DNA of 60,000 nt from Acanthaster planci (Eukaryota; Echinodermata; Asteroidea; Valvatida; Acanthasteridae). The notes beneath the pieces are model-generated. The model was not told the DNA's origin. It ran no database searches and saw only the letters and a program-made list of their open reading frames with translations. The stretch is taken from NCBI RefSeq assembly GCF_001949145.1, contig NW_019091385.1:1742046-1802045 (forward strand), given 5' to 3'. How positions within the stretch are numbered: position 1 is the first letter of the stretch; every line of letters starts with the position of its first letter. This document shows positions 36,602-51,297 of this stretch, in pieces. A program made the translations under genes and the position numbers.

Positions 36602-36700
36602 AGAACGATCGATCAACGCAGGGGACCGATCGATGTAGTGGATCTATCTGTCGATCGCTGTTAAAGAACGATCGATCGATGTAACAGAACGATCGATGTG
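36602..36700. repeat. GATC-rich tract, right
   Basis: Several copies of a unit like AAGAACGATCGATCGATGTA occur with spacers. It is the reverse complement of the motif in the left tract at 34,835, so the pair of tracts mirrors the inverted-repeat arms. Confidence 0.8.
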
Positions 36701-36710
36701 TTGCCTCCGA

Positions 36711-39700
36711 GTTTTTGCCTCTTTGGCGTTCCATAGTGACCCAACCTTGTGTGAGCTCAATTGCCGCCGCGATTGTTACATCAAAATTGAGTAGCAGCGC
36801 AGTGAGTGATAACTTATGAGCAATATATACAGTACATCGTGTACAGTCACGGTGACGCTTATGCATTTGGTAAGTCACTTCGCGGAATAAAGAATTCACT
36901 TTTAAACATTATAACAATCCCTTTACTTATAAACCGAGTTATTGATTCGCGCATGATTAATTAAAATAGGCTGAACTAAATTTGATGACAATTTAGCTTC
37001 GTTTCAGTTGACCTTTCACAACAGGAAAGGTCATATAGGTATGGGCAGTAAACATCCTGGCTCCATAATTATATCTTAAACATATATCAAACCAAGTGGC
37101 GGCATGGACAAGAAAATAAGTCATCTCTTTAACCAGATGTCGGCAAATATTCACCAAGCATTGAAGAGACGCGTGCGTGGAATTTAGGTTGAACAGCGAT
37201 AACGCGGTTGACGTGACAGTGACCATTGACCTAGAGAATAGTTCCACGTGTCCAGCGACGATTTTCTCCATTTGCCGCCACAGTGTCGACTGGGGCATTT
37301 CAGAACTCGAGTGAACGTTTCCTCAGCGTTGCTCCGTACTGGATGTGCAAGGCATTCTTACTAAAATGCTTCAGTATGGTGTTGGAAAAGCCCGGAGCTG
37401 TCTCAGTGATTACACGGGACATGGCAAATTTCCCTGAATAAAACTACCCCGGGGGTCGTTGATCGGTCTTTTTCTCTGTTCACTTGATATACGAAAACAA
37501 TTTTGTCAGGGTTGCATTTTCAGCGCTGGCCTCGAGTGCGAGAGTGGCTCGGTTTACACTGATATCCAAACTGCAGTAGTGCGAGGCGATGCACCCGAGT
37601 TTGGCACGAAAAACTGGTGCGACTTTATGCCCAGCATTGCACTCTACACTCGCCCTCTATCGTTACCAAAGCGTGTAGTTACCGCACATTATAAACAAGA
37701 GGAGTTAGTACCTTTTTTACACGTACCTGATCTGGTTAGTTTACTGAAGTTTTCCACAGTGTTCCACCACCGAGACTCGTGAAATCGGTTCGATCGTCAG
37801 ATGTGGGTCATATCTTGGAGACACCAAAGTCGTCGCGACACGTCGCAACGAAGAATGTCAACCTTAGTAGATCGTTGCCGTACCTTTTGGCCTGATAAAA
37901 GCTGAAACAGTTTTCCTACCTATACTCTGAACTTTTGAACTATCCACTTTCAGTATCTCGTCGAGTAATTCAGTATCTCGTCGTGATCAGTAAGGTTTCT
38001 TAAAATTGATTTTGATAAATTAGTATGATTAGGTCTGTGGTGACCAAATAGAAAGTGGCGACATTACTCACACTTGAGGGCGTGCGAACTTGTTTTATTT
38101 CAAAATATTATGAAGCGGTGTCGACATAATTCTACACGTATACTTACCAGCAAAACAACTCCAGGGTAATAATTTACCCTATTAATATTTCTGTGCCTTT
38201 GTTATTATCGGTCGTAGTTTTTTGTTGTGTCCGTGGGTAGACAAAGGGTCTCCCAATTAGGAAAGTGTCCCAGCTGATTTTGGACCAACCACGCCAAACC
38301 CACAAGCCGAGGGGTCCGTGCGTGACATTTCCCGCGGAAGCAATGTCCGCTTACCCCTTCATACGCGGTGGTCTTAAAGTGCCTGTAGGCGCGGCCTTGC
38401 ACGTCCGGTACAGCCGGGGAGGTTCCGGGCTACATCCCGCCACAGCCTACTTGGCCTTCAAATTGTCGGCAGGACAAATTGTCGGTGACGGAACGAGTGC
38501 ACCGGGCTTTGAGAGGAATGCGGGCGCCGTGATAAACTTTGAGATGAGGGGTTAATTGTTAGTCGGTGTCACGGTTGGGAATACTAAAGAGTAAATACTG
38601 ATCATTAGTGATGACTGAACAGCACAGGTACGATAGCTATGAATCCGTACTCTCCAGAGTGGCATCGTCACTTTAGATGTACACAAACTTATGTTCTCCT
38701 GTGATGTTTACATCGAAAACGCATCTCACCTTAGCTTACTGACATGGGTCTATAATTAATGCACTAGGTGTGCCATATGCATTGCTCTATCTTTCCTTGT
38801 ATGATCCCTTGAGCCACATCGAGAGGCGTTTCAAGCTACAGTAAAAGAGAGCTCGATTTAGCCCTCTAGGTTCAAGCTGCGAGGCAAAGCACACTGGTTG
38901 CAAAATTATGGAACACCACATAGTCGTACAAGAAGGTAACTTTTGACTGCAGTTCAATTATGGAGAAGCTCCGTTTCGTGTCAATAACTGATTATGGTGC
39001 ACGGGTAGCAAGTTAATTTATTCAGCCTTTCCATTTTGGTATAGTGTCAGTCTGGGGATTTTGTTCAATTGCCGAGTCAACACAAACGCTGTACTGACCA
39101 AGATACAGTCAGCATCAATGGAGGTGTGTGGCGTACCATCGCTCGCAGAGAGCGACACATTTTCATTGCCAGAGTCAGATGATGCCTGATTTCCCGCGGG
39201 AGATGAGCGGGATAATCATATCACAACACGTGAATTAGGTTACGGTTCGTGAACCTACATATTTATAACAAAAGGCTGGACGTTTGTTTCCTGCACTAAA
39301 GAAAAAAACTTGTTTCTATGCTAAGTGTGGTTTTAGTCATTTCGATATAATATGGTCCATTACATTGACTGGGTATTTCTATTATTTTACAAAATGGTTT
39401 TGAAAGCACGAAACAGCCGTTGTTCAACTTTGGATTGAAGTTGCTCTGTTGTTACAACCGTCACCATAGCAATAGGCCTATTTGAAGGGATTTACTGCTG
39501 ACAAAAGACAGCATTAGATTGGCGTTTAAGTCTAACATTTGTCCCAATGAGGATTTAATTCCTAAAACACGTACTTCAAACTTCTTGAAAATGTTTTGTG
39601 TGCGTCACAGTCATGTTGCATGATCACTAAGCCCAGGTTGTATGTTTATGTTTAACGCAATAATAACTTCATCCTGTGTCCGTATGTTTCCACCTGCCCT

Positions 39701-42060
39701 CTAACATCAAGGTGCTTATACCTCCAAATCCCTCTACCAGCTGCTCGAATAGCACAACAACCTTGACTTCTGTCTTAATATACCTCTTTTGTATAGGAGA
39801 GAATTGCGATCCGTCTTGGTCACTTGTTATAAAGTCGGTTGGCACTCATGCCGAGTCGATCGCCCTGGAAAATGCGCGTGCATGCCTTGTTAACTTGCAT
39901 CCAAATGCAGTCTTCTCTTCGCTCGTGGACGAACCCTTCTCTCGTCTCCATCGCCTTTACAGGGCACTGGAAATGACTAACTTGTCCTCAGCATTTTGTG
40001 AAAGAAGTACAGACTTTTCAAACCCTTGTGGGTAATTTACTCCGTTTATTCTAAAAGCACACATCATAGCGCACACCGCACTCGGCAGCGAAGCGGCTTT
40101 TCACAAACGCGTTTCCACTACATACGCCTACATATTTCCGTATGTGTACATATAAGTTGCGTAGGGTGTCATTGAAATTGTACGAAAGTGATCATGGCAT
40201 TAGATCAAAACAAAACAAAGACATAGAAAGGCAACTTTAATTTGAGCCATTTTTAAAAGAAATGTACAATGCATATTCTATCAATGAGAATTCTAAGAGC
40301 TTACGCCATTGAGGCTGAAGAAATTATCTCATTCCGAACGATGAAAAGTGCAGTAGTTAATGCCTTTCCATATGCACGTCAACTTTTGCGCTACGCGTTG
40401 CGTATCCGTCAAAATCGCTCCAGGGGGCGTGAAAGTGAACCGCATGAACACATCGTGTACGCAACTCACCAGAAAAACGTACGTATGGAAAGGCGCCTTT
40501 AAACTGTTAATCCTTTTGGCCACCTCGTTCCCCTGCGTTATGACGTTTAAGTCCATGCTTCTTTTCTTGCCTCGTGAGCTGGTCATAGCGTACGCAGAAA
40601 CCCTGCGGACAAACCACAAGCTTTTTGCGCATGCGAGTAACATCCGGGAGTGAATCGAGCACGAGTGAACTTCAGGCGCGTCTTAAATGGGTTTCAGGAC
40701 GGGAAGTAAAAAGTTATGAATGGCAGGCTTTTAAGGAAATCAATTAAGTTCTCTACTTGGCGAAGGGATCTCCGTAACATCGCTCAGGGTGACATGCTCC
40801 TGTGAGTTTATCGTTCTTCCCTAAGCAACGCACTGCCCGTATGGCACAGCCACTTGATGAACAACACTTATCAGCGCTTAGCCGCCACTCCTGTACTTCA
40901 AAAAGATTGCAACGCATTTATTTGACTACAAGTTACAAAATGCATCTGGCGGCTCTTTTTTTTTTCTCGCACATTCATCTCGCCTTTCCGTATCCGCCAG
41001 TAATTGGACATTTTGGGTATAGTTCTGCGACGTGTATACGCTGCCATCGTCATCATGGTTCAGTGCTCGAGCGGTAAAGTGGATCGTAAAATTTACGCGA
41101 AATGTATTTTAAATGCGGTTTCTGCGGAGCATGGTTTAATGGAAAATGGCTAAAGGGACATGCGTGACACAACTGGCGTGTATTTGTCATGAGGTGCGGT
41201 GTGCTGTCCTTGGTATGTTCAAAGACAAAGGCTAATGTACAGTAATCGTTTATTTGAATAGCTCATCAAGGTTACAAAATGGAGCACACTTTACCCTCAA
41301 TTTGTAACCCGTTTTTGTTTTCAGATAATATTCTGCCATCCTCTCCTAAAATAGTGAGCCCTCTGCGTCTCTGATGTCTTAACTCATTAAGTCACTGTCT
41401 CAACAATTGCCCCGATTGAGCATTGCGCGATGTAACATTCATCAACTCAGCCCTCTTTGGATTCAAGCTAAGCAAAATTAACTAACGTGTGTCGCATTTA
41501 CTTTCCTAACTCCAATTAATGTTATCTGATCGGACTGCTTGTAGTTGGGAAAATGGTGTTTTATTTTTAACTTCAGCTGAGTTTTTGTCCGTGCAGACCG
41601 GGAACCGTTCCTCTTTAGCCAATTTCTCCAACGTATTCTCAGTCTTTATTGCGCCTGTCTGTTGGTCTCTTTCAAGCTGCCGCGGTGTGGTTGGCTCAAA
41701 GGAAATTCAACGCATGTACTTGCAAGCGTCAATCTGCAAGCAAAAAACTCTCCGAATACTCTGGCCTACCGATTGGATGATTGCTAACCTTCTGGTGAAT
41801 ACTGCACATTAAGCACCGTGTTTACCACTGTGGTGTATTTCAAGCTGCCTAGCACTGTCGTCTGTTTATCTAACTGATAAGCGAGCTATGTGTATTCAGT
41901 AGCTGGCTTATTTTTGTTCGTATGACCGCAAACTATAAACTTGAAGTACTTTCAAATTACGATGGTTTCATTTAAACACTGAATCTAAAGATACGTATGT
42001 ACATTGTCGAACAAGATCAAACGTACATTTAAAAATACATACAAACAAATCACAAATTGC
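36711..42060. other. Intergenic, no gene recognised
   Basis: About 5.3 kb. A somewhat GC-richer ORF at 38,265-38,555 and an ORF at 39,676-40,035 have no recognisable domain and I do not call them genes. A MITE-like element lies at 40,362-40,494. Confidence 0.55.
40362..40494. mobile_element. Putative MITE with 18-bp terminal inverted repeats
   Basis: GCCTTTCCATATGCACGT (40362-40379) and the reverse complement of 40477-40494 (GCCTTTCCATACGTACGT) match at 15 of 18 positions and bound a 133-base unit. TTAA occurs close to each end (40357-40360 and a few bases past 40,494), which might be a piggyBac-like TTAA target, although it is not flush on the right. A single copy is seen in this window, so the call is tentative. 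Confidence 0.45.
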
Positions 42061-42250
42061 TATTTGCCTTGAGCAGAAGCACCCCCTCATTGGTTGGAAA
42101 GAGCTATGCCGGTGGGGTGTGCTCATTTTGGTTGGTAGCGACGCGTTCTTATCACATGTACATGTCGTTTGTCAAACCAGCGAAGCAGAGTTCCAACGAA
42201 AGGGGCCCCCTCGCTAGGAAAATCGCGCCCTCTTTTGGTCCCGCTCAGGA
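42061..42250 (+). repeat. Unclassified dispersed repeat, copy 1
   Basis: It starts TATTTGCCTTGAGCAGAAGC followed by ACCCCCTCATTGGTTG, and ends AATCGCGCCCTCTTTTGGTC then CCGCTCAGG. It shares these ends and the middle (GTGCTCATTTTGGTTGGTAG, ACCAGCGAAGC) with the copies at 43,744 and 51,298. No tRNA boxes, LTR or transposase sequence is visible. Confidence 0.85.
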
Positions 42251-43743
42251 TTGCAACGGCATGTAAAAAATGCTGGGCAAATTTCTGGGAATTGCCTATG
42301 TAAATCCAAGATACGATAATTTTATAATATATCAAGAGCATTTTAGAGAAGACGTTTATTTATATGTGGATCTGATTTTTAAAAAGTGATCCGGCACAAA
42401 CATGCATATTGCTCTCTTTCGGCCTACGTGCAGCGAGTGCTCCCTCTGAAAATCCCAATTTTGAACGGGTACAAACAACAACAAAACGACAGACGCGGAT
42501 GGCAATGTGAGTGGGAGAGAGTGCCGTTTTCCTTATAGGTAAGCCTAACGCAGTAGTGGATTGACAGGTAAGCTATTGTGCTGTAAATGAAATCAGAAAT
42601 GACTATATAGTACCTGGTCGACCCCAGTCCCCCCCTCCCCGAAGCGTAGAAAATCCCACTGGAATGAACCCATTTGTGGTGTCATCTCTATCCCTAGTGG
42701 GCCAAAGGGGATAGTCTGGATCAAGCTTCCCCTATACAAACTTCCTCCTGCGCATCTTTAGTGAAAACGTTACCAGAGAGATACCTACCAGCGTCATGTT
42801 TCAGTGCTCTTTGCCCCCCTCCCTCTAGCTCCTCCTGCAGTTGCAATCGGGATGGTCCAATTCTATCGGTCCTGACCCAAAATTGGATTGGCGATCTGGT
42901 GCGTTACGGGGGGTCGCTTGGCCATTACGGCTGAAAAGTTATTCAAATGGCTCGTCTGAAAGAAATAATCCGTCCGACGTATCGAGGACAGGCTCTCTTC
43001 CGTTTGGAGACGCACAATGCCTGGAAATAGTTGCTTTAATACCCCGATGCGTCTCCTACTGGGTCTATTTCAAGTATCATTGACTGAATAACGTATGCGG
43101 ATATACCACTTGACTCCATACACCGTATACGAATATGGTCTAGCCTTTCCTTACCTACTGTCTCCTTTCTCTCACATATTTAGGGTTTCAATCAGAGTTG
43201 TTGTTCATCAGTGTTTTTGTCCGTCAGGGTAAAGACGGCACTACAACCTGTGTGTTTTTGGCTGTAACCGGGCCCCACGGGGATGGCTTACGAAAGGTGT
43301 CCCGTGAGACCTCTCCACCCTTGCACGATTTGGTCTAAAATAGTTTAGTCTTGCAGAAATTGAAATAGTATCCTGTTGCTTCAAATGACACAAGACGTCA
43401 AGAAGAAAACCCTGCGTGCCTGGAGGCCTACACCTCCATTGTTTGATTCACATCTTATACGTTTTTTAGGCCGCCCAGCCATCAATAAAGCGGTCAGCGA
43501 TTCGCGCACACAATTTATGCCCCCTTGCCGGAATTAATAGCACGACACAGCTTTGTCGAGATGGTTTCCGCGCTGTTCGTAAACAGGAAAAGGTGCGGGA
43601 ATGTGTCTTGTAAATCGGTGGAGGAGCGGGGTGATTGATGTCCCTGCGCATGAGAGACTTTTCCGAAAACAAACCTGTTTCACCGCTTTAAATTTAATGA
43701 TTTTACAATTACCACGCATTCCATAGTTTACCCAAGAACTTAG

Positions 43744-43878
43744 TATTTGCCTTGAGCAGAAGCACCCCCCCATTGGTTGAAAACAGCCATGGCGGGGAGT
43801 GTTCATTTGTTTGGTAGCCACCCGAAAGGAGCCTCTGTTGATATAGGAAAATCACGACCTCTCTTTGTCCCACTCAGG
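43744..43878 (+). repeat. Unclassified dispersed repeat, copy 2 (internal deletion)
   Basis: Same start (TATTTGCCTTGAGCAGAAGC) and end (CTTTGTCCCACTCAGG) as copy 1, in the same orientation 1.7 kb downstream. It is about 55 bases shorter because the central part is missing. Confidence 0.85.
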
Positions 43879-46800
43879 CGAACTCAACCTCTCAGCCGTC
43901 ATTCCCGCCAAAACTGCGGCAACCAACACCCAATCCCATTCCAAAAGTGAGCTTTCCCGCCTTCACCCGTCCATGTAACGAGACTTGATCCCGGGCACAA
44001 AGTTGTGGGGATAACTATTTCACGTTCGGTTGTTGTACAGTAAGTAGTGTGGCATTGACACGGTGTTAATTAAGTTGGGCGGAAGAAGAACATTTCCCTG
44101 AGAATGCTTTCAGGCGTTGTGAATTATTTTATTACCAACTCGGTCTCTTTGGAGTCTGACTGAGCCAGAGTGATACATTCATACCGTGCCATATGCCAGC
44201 ATCGTGTTCCATCACACACATTCCTGTTGAATACCAGCGCAGAATTTGATCCATATCACACCAAGATAATTTATCACTAAACTGCACAGAAACCAAAAGA
44301 AAATCTGTCACATCAAAATGTACAAAGCAGTACATGTATATCCGCAAAAAATGTGACAGATAATCAATCCATCGCGAGTGACCTTGCACCCTGTGAAGTC
44401 CTTGGACAGTCCCGGGAAATTCCAGACTTGACGAGAGGGGAACCAGCCTGTGACGTCATGATTTGGTACTGTAGCTGGTTTCCCGCCCGGCATGGACTGG
44501 TTTACCGTGTAAGCATCAAATCCTCCTTGCAATACTAACCTGGGCCTCATGAGCCGACGGCCCATCGCCGGGAGCGTATAATCACGATTGACAAGGCATC
44601 GAATCTTGTATTCATTGAGAATGAAATAATAACTGTCTCAATCCACTGCTGTTATCTCCTGTTTCTGCAAGAGCACATTTGCTGTCGGGCATCGAAACGC
44701 CACTTTCAATTTAGATTCCGAGGTAGCTACAGGCCAACCGGCTTGTTGGTAGGGATAGAAATACCGCTCCAAATTGACGGCGTGTATGACTTTGTCATGA
44801 ACCTCAAACAGACCTAATTTGCTCAATTTATTTTGCGGATGTGGAACTGCCTTCGACAGGAACCGTGGACACTCTTAAAAGCCAAGATATAATGGTTTAA
44901 CTGTTTCCAAATGAATTAATTAGATTTGATAAATGAAGTCCGTTTCACATCATTAGTTGCAGCTGCAGCCATTCCACAGTAAAAAAAAAAATAACACTGA
45001 ATTAAAACAAGCCTGTTCGCCATTACACGGTGATCAATATATGTTATTACGGTAGGTGCATTCGTGTTTTACTCAGTAAAACTCTATTTTTTTCAATTGC
45101 AGAACCATTAAAGAAACGTTGCGTTTATGTTTCTTTGTCCCAATTGGAAACTATGCTGCCTCTATTTTTATCAGGTATCCCATACATAGCAACACAAATA
45201 AGTGGTTCTTTTATGAAAATTCTTCACCTCTTGAACATGTGGATTTTGTTTAGTGAGAGACATTTAAATTGCATATTCCGAATGCACGAAACACTGGGAA
45301 GTAATCTGGGATAGCGTAGACACCAGCCTTGTTTTCATCATACAAGATATAGGTGTGGCCTTGGATACGTGGGTTCCATGTGAAAGGTACATACTACATA
45401 CACCAGATAATATAGAAAGGTGCGCAGTCATTTGGATCCACAAATCCAGACCCGTGGTATTATACCGGTCAGTTCCATATGCGCACAGGACCGTATCGGC
45501 ATTTCCCTCGTTTCTGCCACCCTGTCGTATTTTTATGCAAATGAGTCCGACTGCGGATATTCACCGTTCCTGGTTGCCATAGCAACCGCATCTTTGCCGG
45601 ATCCCAGGGTGTTGCAACGAAACCTATATGGAACAAGTAACAGTTACTAAAGCCGCAACTCAATTTAGAGGAAGCTAAATGGATTTCTATGTCCGGCGGA
45701 TGTTATTCATTTTATTTGCTTGACGCGACATGTTGACTGCATCTATTCTCCGTCAGATGATTTTAAAGTTGGCTTAGCCGGTCATTGGACTGTGCGAATA
45801 TTTTCCCGAGCCAACAGTATGTCCAAGAATCATGTCCTTGCTAAACTCGCTCAGGTTTGAAGTCTACATTGGTTTAAACCGCGCAAAACCCCGGAAGTCC
45901 TCCATGTAAGAATTATTATCAATGAGGCTGCACACCATAATTCGTTCATTACTTTGTTTTTTAGAAAGGAGCTGAACTGAAGTCACATTAGTGTTTTTTG
46001 TGTATACATGTACCTTCTAATTTGCAACGGGGAAATCAGACTTAATTAACGCACGCAATCGCTGTGGCATGCAGAAAACATCCTGAAAAATCAGGTTATT
46101 TTCTACTTCAACGATACTTTTATTATTTTTTTGAATTGGTTTGGCCGTAAATGTAAATAAACCCATATAAAACAAAACGAATCAGTGAACGCTCTTTAAA
46201 AAGTCAGTTCTGCATGTGTATTAAAGTAAAATGTACGATGTGCCTCCTTTTCCGAAGCAGACAGCGCTGTTCATTACTCTCCTCCGCGGGAAGTAGTTTT
46301 TCTGCTGTTGAAATAAATGCAACATTTGAAACATAAAGAAATCTTTCCCGGTGGAGGACTCCGTCAACAGGCAGGTAAGCACAGATGTACGGTCTCAGGT
46401 ACATCTTTAGGTTCACAAAAGATAGCCCCTTTAATATGAGACTTTCAACATTACCACTTTCTCGGTACAATACTGCCCTGTGGTTGGAAATAACTTAATG
46501 TAACATGCATATGCATAATATTAAAAGCTTTGATGTCTACACCCCGAGACATGAAAATACCGGGTTGACGTCCGGCGGGGGATAGTCTGTCTGCCGACCC
46601 GCCATCTTCTGTCTTACGAGACAGAAGCTGGCTATCTCCTGAGAGTTTGTCTCTGCGATCGAAGACACTGCATGCCGCATGTTCAGCCATTGAAAATGCT
46701 CTCTGCCACATCGTGAAAGTGAGGATGGTAATACTAGTGATGGTGGTTATGGAGTAGTGATGGTGACATGTTCGCTATTACTCCACTTTGGGCTGGTTTA

Positions 46801-49800
46801 TATTTTGTTTAATGAGACAACAAACATAATCCCCATGATGGCAAATTAACACACCTGTGTAAACAGAAGCACTGCATGGAGGGATCTTCTCTTACGCACT
46901 CTAACACTTCGACAGTCGATTAGCGTGAGGGGAGCATCTTCGGGATATTGCCAAGAAAGCTCTTTTCTTTCATCAGATGAAACGTTCGAAATACTGGCGT
47001 TTTGAGAAGCAGCTGTTTTTTTTGTTGTGAACAACCCTACTTCTGCAAGCTGTCTTTAACTTCACGCATAAGAAATTTCTCCGAGGTCATACTAAGTCTT
47101 GGTCATGATGTAGATGCAGTAAGTCGCACGACATTTACGTTGGCTTAGATTCTACGTCAGGACATCATAAGAATCATGCCATCTTACAATAAGGGCCTAA
47201 TGGGAAAATATGGAAACTATGTTTACAGCGTATAGCATTTTTAACGGGACACATCACTTTGAAGAACGTAAACAACTCGTCCGTTTTGATAATGCCTGTC
47301 AGAGAGCCAACGACCTCAAAAACCTACTAGCACTGCAATAGGTAACGAGTGGGTTCGACATCCATCACAAGAAGCATCAGTGTTGCATCTCACGTTCAAC
47401 CAACGGAACGTGACAGATTTCTGGCTTGAGAACTCACTGGTAGCCTAGCAGCCGGCAATACAGAAGTATAGACTGAAAAACGCGGGTTACCAGTCTAGCT
47501 GGCCCTACCGACTCTGACAAGCTTGGATCAAGTGGTAACAGTGACAGGGCACGCGCTGGTACGGCGGACGGGGATGAAGCTTAAGAACTTACAGCTGCGC
47601 TCGAAGAATTTGACAGTGGAGCCACCCCAAGGTTCCAGGAAATTCCCAGACTTATCGTCAGTTTCAGAGATGAAAGCTTAGTATTAGTAATATCGCAAGA
47701 AACTGAAGTACGATGCAGGCCGCAATAATGTTGCCATCTTGGACGACATTAAGCTCAGGCACATTGGCATATTACACGACAGACCATAAGATTTCATACA
47801 TTGAGTTGCATAACTGTCCAGCGGAGAACGATTGCGCATAGGTTAATATTGAATTTTTGGACACTAAATTTGCGTGTCAACATCTGTTGCGGCAGTCTGC
47901 AAACATTCCGCGTATGTGCCACCCTAAATTTCCTAAATGCTGTGGTACTGTCCCTATACTGTGCACCCGTCATGTCCGGTTGTAACTCGGATTCCAATGA
48001 AAAACAGGTAAGCAGTTTCCTTATTTCTATTTGAGCACATGCGTGATGATCTTTTGTAATTAGATTGAGATCATAACAACTAGAAAGTCACTCGGAGCTG
48101 ATCGCGATTGTCCGATTTAAGAATTGTGTCTGTGTAGCAGGATATCTGCTAATATGCTTACGAATGCATGATGTAGGGGGCCTACGTGTAGGCTTGGATT
48201 TGAAGTGTATCTAAGTGGATCTGCATTGTTGTCATAAGCAACACATTTACTAAATCTCGACCCTGAAGAAAACATGAAGATACCCGTTTACGCAGAATTG
48301 GCCGCTGTGGGAGTTTGTTAAACCACCATGCTGCGAGAAGATTTTTTGGGGAAGTAGGTCTGTATGTATGAAGTCGGTCTCAGTGACAAAAGGAGTGCTT
48401 GTCTCAACAGAACCCTGACATATTACACGATTCCGCCTTGGTAGATTAAAGATCCATTGGCATCAGATTTCGTCTTATCGTTATAACTGGGTCACTGTCT
48501 TTGTAAGATCAAAATCAACGATGTATATTGGCAAAGTGATCGATAGATCGATGTGTATATTACGCTTTGAAACTGTCATTAAGAGTATGTACGAATGCAG
48601 ATTTCCTGGTGTAACGTTCTATTAAATTCTCGGTTTCTAATAAAACTCGTTCAATATTTACACTGCTGAACAACCTGCTGGACGACGGCCCTTAATGTAA
48701 TTGCTCCCGTGATAGATCGTCAAGCCGGATTACGGAGTCGCCATCAACTCCGAACACAAGGGAAAAGACCGCTGAAGAATGTCCGAGAATGTGGGGGTTC
48801 TGTTGTCTGCATAATGTGCATGTCACACCGTTAAAACGTGGTTTAACCTGAGTCTTTGGCTGTGATTGATTAGCATCCAAATGCCGTGGCTGCAGTGTAG
48901 CATTCAACTTGCTGGGCTCTGGCGGGAACTCTGAATTACTGGAGCCTGTATAATTTTTGCAGGAATTGAGCTAGGATGCGAATTGGTCGCCGTTGTAAAC
49001 AATCTTCGAATGGTGTGAGGCGCCTTGAATCTCGTATTCTGTTTAATTATCCACAGTTTTATTCGCGTTTGTTTATCTTCGTAGTGATTTATTTCATTAA
49101 CTGAGGAATAATACATTAAAGATGGCGCTCTTAGAACAAGCCAAGAGGATTTGAAGAGTCCCGTATGATATGAAAACGACCATGTTCAATGGCCTTAGAT
49201 GATTCTACTGATTCGTATTCATTTTCATCGTAGTGGTAGCAATTACTCCCAAACTGAGTGACTTTTGTTTAGAACAATAATTATTTCAGTCGGAGTCATC
49301 CCTTCTGAACCCAGTTTCTTTTATCAAAGGGAGCGACTACCGAACGGCAAATACATATTCGTATATGTACTGTGTCTTGTACCTGATGTTTAATGGCGCC
49401 CCATTTTCATTGAATCAACGAAGCCGCATAAGTTTAACTGTTGACTTGCCAAGAACAACACGCCAAGAGCAGTGGACAGCTTTGAGACATATAGACCGAC
49501 ATATAGTTTAATGTTCTCCCCAAATCGTGAATTCCGGAACTTACATTCTTACACCGTCCTTTCATTATACATGTAGATACTTCTCCTTTGTACCTGGTAT
49601 GTTGTAACAGCTTTGTCGCATTGAGACCAATACGCTACTTGAGTAAAAGCAAGATATGCACACTGCTGGCATTCGCAGCGTATTCGATAACGACCAAATA
49701 CGTAATGTTTGTTGTCTGCACCTATATGGTGTGGTATCTTAGCAATTATGTTCACCTTTCACGTTTAGTAAAAATCATTAATTTTCTGTTTCCATGCTAT

Positions 49801-51297
49801 GTCAAAAACTTTGAAATTACCGTATTGCTCCAGTTCAGCGAGCCAACATTGGCTGCCCCGTAATGTGGCCGGGGCCAAAATAATGACAACATGTACCGGT
49901 AGTCCTCATGTTATTGCACCGACTTTGTGTCTACATGAGCAGTTGGCTGAGTCAGAGTGCGTTATTCAGGGCTTCTAAAGAAATTGTTTAATTAAATCTG
50001 ACGTGTTTCATTGCTACCCTTTAACGCATTTTCAATTTAAACCACACAAACAGAAAAAAGTCCACTTTGGCGGCTCGAAACGAGTGGCGCTGAAATCAAA
50101 TCAAAACATGAAAGGCATTTTATTGGTGTCTAAATAGCATCCCTTATTCCCACACTGATTTCACGCAAAGCCAATGAGATTTTGACCTATTTGCTTCATC
50201 ACGAACAAGAACATCTGAAGAATCAAACTACATGGGACACATAGTGCGGTTGACCTCGGTCTGATCATTATCAAAATGGCTGAATGCACTCTGAGAAATA
50301 TTTCATACAAGACGAGTGAAATTTGCCGAAGATATCAGCCCAATAACGTCTTCCACAAGACAAGACCTTTGCGATCGTTTTTCGTTCACATTCCACCTGC
50401 ACATTTACTCATCCGACCTACTCTCTTGTCCTCTATTCTCCAACTTATCTGATTTGATATTTCTCAGTCGTCGCATTTAAAGCAGTTTGCCGGAATCAAG
50501 TGCGATAGTGGTCGGTTCTGCACATGAGCCTCCGTTTATTTGCAGTTTTGCCCCTCCGGGATGGGGTGCATATTTACCCTTCGGGTTGGTGATGTATAGC
50601 CTAAGTTTTACAAATCGGGAAATAAGTAGGGAAAACATCATTCAGAAAGCAACTGGGACAGACCTGTTTGCGTGAGAATTAGAGCTTTCATATCGTTTAA
50701 TTGCTCTGAAGTTACAACTTGCTAATAGGTGCAAATTTGTGCATTAATTTTCTCCCATTGAAAAGAGTACGCTTGACTTCTTTCAACACTATGGATATTT
50801 TTTATCCATCAGCCCTGAAAGGTTAAGCTTTTTCCAAGTGAATACTGATTTCCCCATTAAGTGGTCATTGAAAAGCATCTTTTCTTTACCGATAACAATT
50901 TGTAAGCTGCTACCAAAACAAATATTGCAAACTAGACATACTATTTGAAAGTGGAGTTATCTATTTAGTATCGAAAAAAATGCTATGATAAGGGTGAGCG
51001 TTTACTGACGGGGGCTTACAAAGCCAGAGACAATGGGAAGTTTTGCAAAATTAACATACATGTAATTAGTTTCCTTAACACAGAAATGAATGCTTCTGTT
51101 TAAATAGAAAAGAATTCAGCCCAGTTATCCAAACATTAACTCGCGATTTAAGTACATGGACGCCACCATGTGCGTGTTGCTTGCCATTAACTGTCAGCGG
51201 CAATAATCGGTTGTTTGCTTGTTCCCGGCGTTTGAGCGGCCGACCCACGAACAACGCATCGAGCTTTCGTGAACGTACGAGAACAAGCCGATGAGCC
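43879..51297. other. Intergenic, no gene recognised
   Basis: About 7.4 kb between copies 2 and 3 of the dispersed repeat. Short ORFs only, none with a domain I recognise. A GATCGATAGATCGATG motif lies at about 48,540. Confidence 0.55.

Noticed and set aside
37951-37983. CAGTATCTCGTCG repeated twice with a 20-base period.
   Set aside because: Only two copies; probably a simple local duplication. No CRISPR-like array exists anywhere in the window.
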